Assembly (NCBI GenBank): GCA_021847385.1 | Contig: JAJZTV010000068.1 | Span: forward strand, 1 to 9,360 | DNA: 9,360 nucleotides | Direction of reading: 5' to 3' | Origin: Pseudomonadota bacterium | GTDB taxonomy: Bacteria > Pseudomonadota > Gammaproteobacteria > Burkholderiales > Thiobacillaceae | In this document: positions 5,977 to 9,360 of the stretch, piece by piece | Layout of the letters: each line of letters begins with the position of its first letter | How positions within the stretch are numbered: the first letter of the stretch is position 1 | Made by a program: the position numbers and the translations under genes | Notes under the pieces: generated by a model | Databases searched by the model: none | What the model saw: only the letters and a program-made list of their open reading frames with translations | What the model was told of the DNA's origin: nothing

Positions 5977-8112
5977 ATGAGCCGCCCGTCGCTCGATCCC
6001 ATCCAGCAGGAACAGGTCAAACAGCTTTACGAAGCACAACCTTCGGCGCTATTCGCCAGCCTAGTCAATGCCGCCATCGTCATCGCCATGCTCAGCGGAC
6101 AGGTGCCAGCCTATCAGCTCATGGCATGGGCCATCGCGTGTGCCGTCATGCTGCTCGGCCGCTACGCCGTCATGCGCGCCTACCGCCGGCAGCCGCCCCA
6201 TCCAGCCGCGTCGGCAATATGGCAAACGCGTTTTTACGTCGGCGTGGCTGTTGCCGGTTTGATATGGGGAGGAACCGCGCTCGCCATCTTCCCGGCCGCC
6301 AGCCCAGCCCACCAAATCTTGTTGACCCTGGTCATTGCCGGCACCTCTGCCGGGGCAGTCAGCACCCTGTCGTACCAATGGCAAACCATCTCTTTCTTCT
6401 TGGTGTTGACGCTGCTGCCTTTCGTGCTGCGTTTTGCCTATCAGGGCGACAGCTTGTCTCATTCCGTCGCGGTACTGGCCGCCTTCTTTCTGGTCATGAT
6501 GCTGTTGACCTCCCGCCGGATCTATCGCAGCTACTATGCCAATCTCATATTGCGCGAAGAAGCCCAGGCCTCTGAAACCCGCTTCCGCAATTTGCTGCAG
6601 GCCACGCCCGATGCGCTGTTTATCGTCGACGACGAGGGGCGTATCGAATTCATCAATCAGCGGGCGGTCGGCTTGTTCGGCTATTCGGAAGAGGATTTGC
6701 GCGGCCAACCCGTCGATACCCTTGTACCGGTCGACCATAGGGAGCGACATGCGCAGCATCGGGAGAAAATCACCCAAGAGCCCTCGATGCAACCCATGCA
6801 AGCCAATCGCAATGTATTCGCACGCCGGAAAGACGGCAGCGAATTTCCCGCCGATGTAACCTTGAGCCGCATCGCCTTCGCCAATGGCACCCGCACCTGC
6901 GCGGCCGTACGCGATGTGACCGATCGATGGGAGTCCGAACAGACCCTGCGCAAGGCAAAGATGGCCGCCGAGGCGGCGAACCAAGCCAAGTCGTCGTTCT
7001 TGTCGGCGATGAGCCACGAACTGCGCACCCCGCTCAACGCCATCCTCGGCTTCTCGCAATTGATGCGGGATGACCCCGATTTAAGCCATGAACAGCGGGA
7101 GAATATCGGGGAGATTCACTTGTCAGGCGAGCATCTGCTGAAACTGATCAACGATGTGCTCGACCTCTCCCGGATCGAAGCCGGGCGGATGCAGCTTTCG
7201 ATCGAACCAGTAGGGGTCGGCGATTTGGCCGAGGCTTGCATGAGCATGACCGAGCCCATGGCCCGGCATCACGGCATTGCGCTGCGCAGCCGGATCGAGC
7301 CCTGCTCGAAGGCCCTCGTCCGCGCAGACCGTACGCGGCTGCTGCAAACCCTGCTCAATTTGGTCAGCAACGCCATCAAATACAATCGCGAGCACGGTTC
7401 GGTCGAATTGGCCTGCGAACATAAACCGGATAACAAGCTGCGGTTCAGCGTGACCGACACCGGCCTTGGCATCAGCCCAGAGAAGCAGCGTGAGCTGTTT
7501 TTACCCTTTAGCCGCTTAGGCAAGGAGTTTTCCAATATCGAGGGCACAGGCATCGGTCTATCCTTGTCCAAGCAGATCATCGAGATCATGGAGGGAGAAC
7601 TGGGCTTCAGTAGCGAACTCGGCAAAGGTACGACCTTCTGGATCGATTTACCCTATCTAGGCGAATTGGACGATCCTGCCAATTCACAAAACCTTGCGGC
7701 CTCTCAGGCCAAGCAGTCCGGCCAGATCACCCTGCTCTATATCGAAGACAATCCGATCAACCAACAATTGGTCGGCCGAATCTTCGCTGCCCTGCCGACC
7801 TACCGGCTGCTACAAACCACCGCCCCCAGCGCAGGCCTGCAAATCGCGCATGAAGCGCGCCCCGATCTGATCCTTTTAGATATCGACATGCCCGATATGA
7901 GCGGCCTTGAGGTCGCGACACAATTGAAACTCGATGCGGCGACGCAGTCTATTCCGATCATTGCCGTCACCGCGGAGAACCCGGACGATGTCGCCGCATT
8001 ACGCGACCGAAGCCTATTCGCGGGCTATGTCGCCAAGCCCATCAATCGGCGATGGCTGCTCGATGCCATCGACAAGATGATCAATCGCACCGCATCCCGG
8101 ACGCTGCCATAA
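5977..8112 (+). CDS. Membrane-bound PAS hybrid sensor histidine kinase with C-terminal receiver
   Basis: This is a 711-residue hybrid histidine kinase. About six hydrophobic helices span residues 24-178, with short loops and no large periplasmic domain, so sensing probably occurs in the membrane or cytoplasm. A PAS domain follows (about 201-318: FRNLLQATPDALFIVDD through AAVRDVTDRWE). The HisKA domain has the H-box SHELRTPLN with phospho-accepting His347. The HATPase domain has the N-box NLVSNAIKYN (Asn465), G1 box DTGLG (494-498) and G2 GTGIGLSLSK. A receiver follows, with acidic pair E590/D591, phospho-acceptor Asp635 in LILLDIDMPD, Thr665 and Lys687 (AKPI). All catalytic residues are intact. 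There is no HTH, GGDEF or Hpt output domain, so a separate Hpt or regulator is presumably needed. The ATG at 5977 is chosen over an upstream TTG at 5887 because GGAG (5964-5967) sits 9 bases before it. The earP gene begins 6 bases after its stop. The signal is unknown. Confidence 0.93.
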   Translation: MSRPSLDPIQQEQVKQLYEAQPSALFASLVNAAIVIAMLSGQVPAYQLMAWAIACAVMLLGRYAVMRAYRRQPPHPAASAIWQTRFYVGVAVAGLIWGGTALAIFPAASPAHQILLTLVIAGTSAGAVSTLSYQWQTISFFLVLTLLPFVLRFAYQGDSLSHSVAVLAAFFLVMMLLTSRRIYRSYYANLILREEAQASETRFRNLLQATPDALFIVDDEGRIEFINQRAVGLFGYSEEDLRGQPVDTLVPVDHRERHAQHREKITQEPSMQPMQANRNVFARRKDGSEFPADVTLSRIAFANGTRTCAAVRDVTDRWESEQTLRKAKMAAEAANQAKSSFLSAMSHELRTPLNAILGFSQLMRDDPDLSHEQRENIGEIHLSGEHLLKLINDVLDLSRIEAGRMQLSIEPVGVGDLAEACMSMTEPMARHHGIALRSRIEPCSKALVRADRTRLLQTLLNLVSNAIKYNREHGSVELACEHKPDNKLRFSVTDTGLGISPEKQRELFLPFSRLGKEFSNIEGTGIGLSLSKQIIEIMEGELGFSSELGKGTTFWIDLPYLGELDDPANSQNLAASQAKQSGQITLLYIEDNPINQQLVGRIFAALPTYRLLQTTAPSAGLQIAHEARPDLILLDIDMPDMSGLEVATQLKLDAATQSIPIIAVTAENPDDVAALRDRSLFAGYVAKPINRRWLLDAIDKMINRTASRTLP

Positions 8113-8118
8113 ACCGGC

Positions 8119-9273
8119 ATGGACACATCTTCGCTACAGGGTATGCCCTGCGATATCTTTTGCAATGTCGTCGACAACTATGGCGACATCGGCGTGGCTT
8201 GGCGACTGGCGCGCCAATTGGCTGGAGAACACGAGATCCAAGTTCGATTGTGGTTGGACGACCTGGCCACCCTCCAGCGTATCTGGCCGGCCACGGACAT
8301 TGACCGGCCCATCCAACAAATCTCGGGCATCGAGGTCAGACGCTGGGTCGAGCCCTTCCCTGAGACCTCGCCGGCACCCTTGGTCATCGAAGCCTTTGGC
8401 TGCGCGCTGCCCGAGCGCTATCTGGCCGCCATGGCCCGACGCGAACCTCGGCCACTGTGGCTTAATCTGGAATATTTGAGTGCCGAGGCCTGGGTCAAAG
8501 GCTGTCATGGCCTGCCCTCGCCGCACCCACGACTGCCATTGACCGCCTATTTCTACTATCCCGGCTTCGAGCCGGAGACCGGTGGCCTCATCCGCGAGAC
8601 CGGCCTTATGGCGCAACGCAAGGCCTATCAAGCCGACCCGAATCAGCAGACCCTGTTCCGGCAGTCCATACGCTTGGCACCGCCGCCTAGCGACACGCTA
8701 TCGGTGTCCCTCTTCGCCTACGATCACCCTGGCGTCCCCGAGCTATTGACGGCATGGTCGGCAGGCACGGCCAAAGTACGTTGCCTGTTGCCCGAAGGCG
8801 TGGCCCGCGATGGCGTGGCGCGCTTTGCCGGCGGCAGCGTGGTACCCGGGCAGACCCTACGGCGTGGCAATCTGGAGCTATGCAGCCTGCCCTTCCTCGA
8901 TCAACTCGCCTATGACCGTCTGCTCTGGTCATGCGATTTGAACCTCGTGCGCGGCGAAGACTCCTTCGTGCGCGCGCAGTGGGCCGCCCTACCCTTGATC
9001 TGGAATATCTACGCCCAGCCGGACCATGCGCACTGGCCAAAACTCCAGGCCTTTCTGGATCTGTATTGCCATGGGCTCAGCCCCGAGGCGACCGCAGCCT
9101 ATCGCGCCTTCACCGAGGCCTGGAATCGAGGCCAAGGCCTGACCGCCGCTTGGCCGGCCTTGCTGCCACATCGAGCCGAATTGGCGCGGCATGCAAGGGC
9201 TTGGGCCGATCATCTAGCCGACATGCCCGACCTGGCCAGAAAGCTGATGCATTTTTGTAAAGAAAAGTTATAA
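8119..9273 (+). CDS. earP: EF-P arginine rhamnosyltransferase EarP
   Basis: EarP (formerly DUF2331) is a cytoplasmic inverting GT-B glycosyltransferase that transfers rhamnose from dTDP-L-rhamnose to a conserved Arg (Arg32) of elongation factor P. That modification lets EF-P rescue ribosomes at polyproline stretches. The 384-residue length fits. The N-terminus has the family signature DIFCNVVDNYGDIGVAWRLA, whose Asp19 and Asp23 match the two functionally important Asp residues reported in Pseudomonas EarP. The C-terminal sugar-nucleotide site has RGEDSFVRAQWA with Glu280, matching the key Glu of the Neisseria enzyme. The ATG at 8119 is 6 bases after the kinase stop and lacks a good Shine-Dalgarno; an in-frame ATG at 8143 is an alternative that keeps both Asp residues. 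The efp gene follows directly, as in many betaproteobacteria. Confidence 0.95.
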   Translation: MDTSSLQGMPCDIFCNVVDNYGDIGVAWRLARQLAGEHEIQVRLWLDDLATLQRIWPATDIDRPIQQISGIEVRRWVEPFPETSPAPLVIEAFGCALPERYLAAMARREPRPLWLNLEYLSAEAWVKGCHGLPSPHPRLPLTAYFYYPGFEPETGGLIRETGLMAQRKAYQADPNQQTLFRQSIRLAPPPSDTLSVSLFAYDHPGVPELLTAWSAGTAKVRCLLPEGVARDGVARFAGGSVVPGQTLRRGNLELCSLPFLDQLAYDRLLWSCDLNLVRGEDSFVRAQWAALPLIWNIYAQPDHAHWPKLQAFLDLYCHGLSPEATAAYRAFTEAWNRGQGLTAAWPALLPHRAELARHARAWADHLADMPDLARKLMHFCKEKL

Positions 9274-9274
9274 T
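9269..9274 (+). promoter_or_regulatory. Consensus -10 hexamer for a possible efp promoter
   Basis: A perfect TATAAT overlaps the earP stop codon (TAA at 9271-9273). It would start transcription near 9281, giving a leader of about 30 bases that includes the efp ribosome-binding site. No good -35 lies at 16-18 bases upstream (the region reads CTGATGCAT) and no extended -10 TG is present, so activity is uncertain. A separate efp promoter would make sense because EF-P is needed in much larger amounts than EarP. Confidence 0.35.
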
Positions 9275-9312
9275 AATCAGCTTTTTATCCCAGCCAGTTT
9301 GCAGGACAGATT

Positions 9313-9360
9313 ATGAAGACAGCACAGGAACTCCGCGCCGGTAACGTGATCATGGTAGGC
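9313..9360 (+). CDS. efp: Translation elongation factor P, N-terminal fragment cut by the window end
   Basis: The 16 visible codons read MKTAQELRAGNVIMVG, which matches the start of EF-P from the EarP-dependent group (the Neisseria protein begins almost identically). EF-P binds between the ribosomal P and E sites and speeds peptide bonds at consecutive prolines. The start is supported by AGGA at 9303-9306, 6 bases upstream. The modification loop with the expected Arg32 lies just beyond the window, so the EarP target residue cannot be confirmed here. The position directly after earP strongly supports the identity. Confidence 0.93.
   Translation, partial: MKTAQELRAGNVIMVG

Noticed and set aside
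6061..7059. A 332-codon open frame on the minus strand inside the kinase gene
   Set aside because: It lies wholly antisense to a kinase gene with intact, recognisable domains. The translation shows no motif I know. Long antisense frames are expected in GC-rich genes with biased third positions.

Overview
The window is GC-rich, densely packed bacterial chromosome. It most likely comes from a betaproteobacterium. The pairing of EarP with an EF-P that begins MKTAQELRAGNVIMVG is typical of the EarP-type EF-P lineage (Beta- and some Gammaproteobacteria, e.g. Neisseriales), and the YciK-like reductase, RadA and hpnCDE cluster agree with that. I cannot place the genus. I see no transposase, phage gene, CRISPR array, long repeat or compositional break, so this reads as core chromosome rather than a mobile island.

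Layout. Positions 1-76 hold the 5' part of a tRNA-Leu(UAG) on the minus strand. Divergent from it is a tight three-gene operon, hpnC-hpnD-hpnE (155-3137), for the bacterial three-enzyme route to squalene. In order of action, HpnD condenses two farnesyl diphosphates to presqualene diphosphate, HpnC converts this to hydroxysqualene, and HpnE reduces that to squalene. No squalene-hopene cyclase or other hopanoid gene is visible here. Next is a small exported helical protein of unknown function with two cysteines (3217-3582). A GC hairpin and an extended -10 promoter follow, leading into a YciK-like short-chain dehydrogenase (3660-4445) whose usual catalytic Tyr is Phe. That gene meets radA (minus strand, 4447-5805) tail-to-tail with one base between the stop codons.

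Upstream of radA, a comparatively AT-rich divergent intergenic region (5806-5976) separates it from a plus-strand block. The block contains a six-helix membrane PAS hybrid histidine kinase with a C-terminal receiver (5977-8112), then, 6 bases downstream, earP (the EF-P arginine rhamnosyltransferase, 8119-9273), and then the first 16 codons of efp (9313 onward, cut by the window end). earP and efp form a functional pair: EarP adds rhamnose to EF-P so that it can rescue ribosomes stalled on proline runs. A perfect TATAAT hexamer over the earP stop codon suggests efp may also have its own promoter.

I did not find a clearly new multi-gene system. The points most worth a second look are the kinase-earP-efp arrangement, the SDR with altered catalytic residues, and the exported two-cysteine protein with a possible ECF-type promoter. 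Every assignment comes from reading motifs by eye; no database search was possible.
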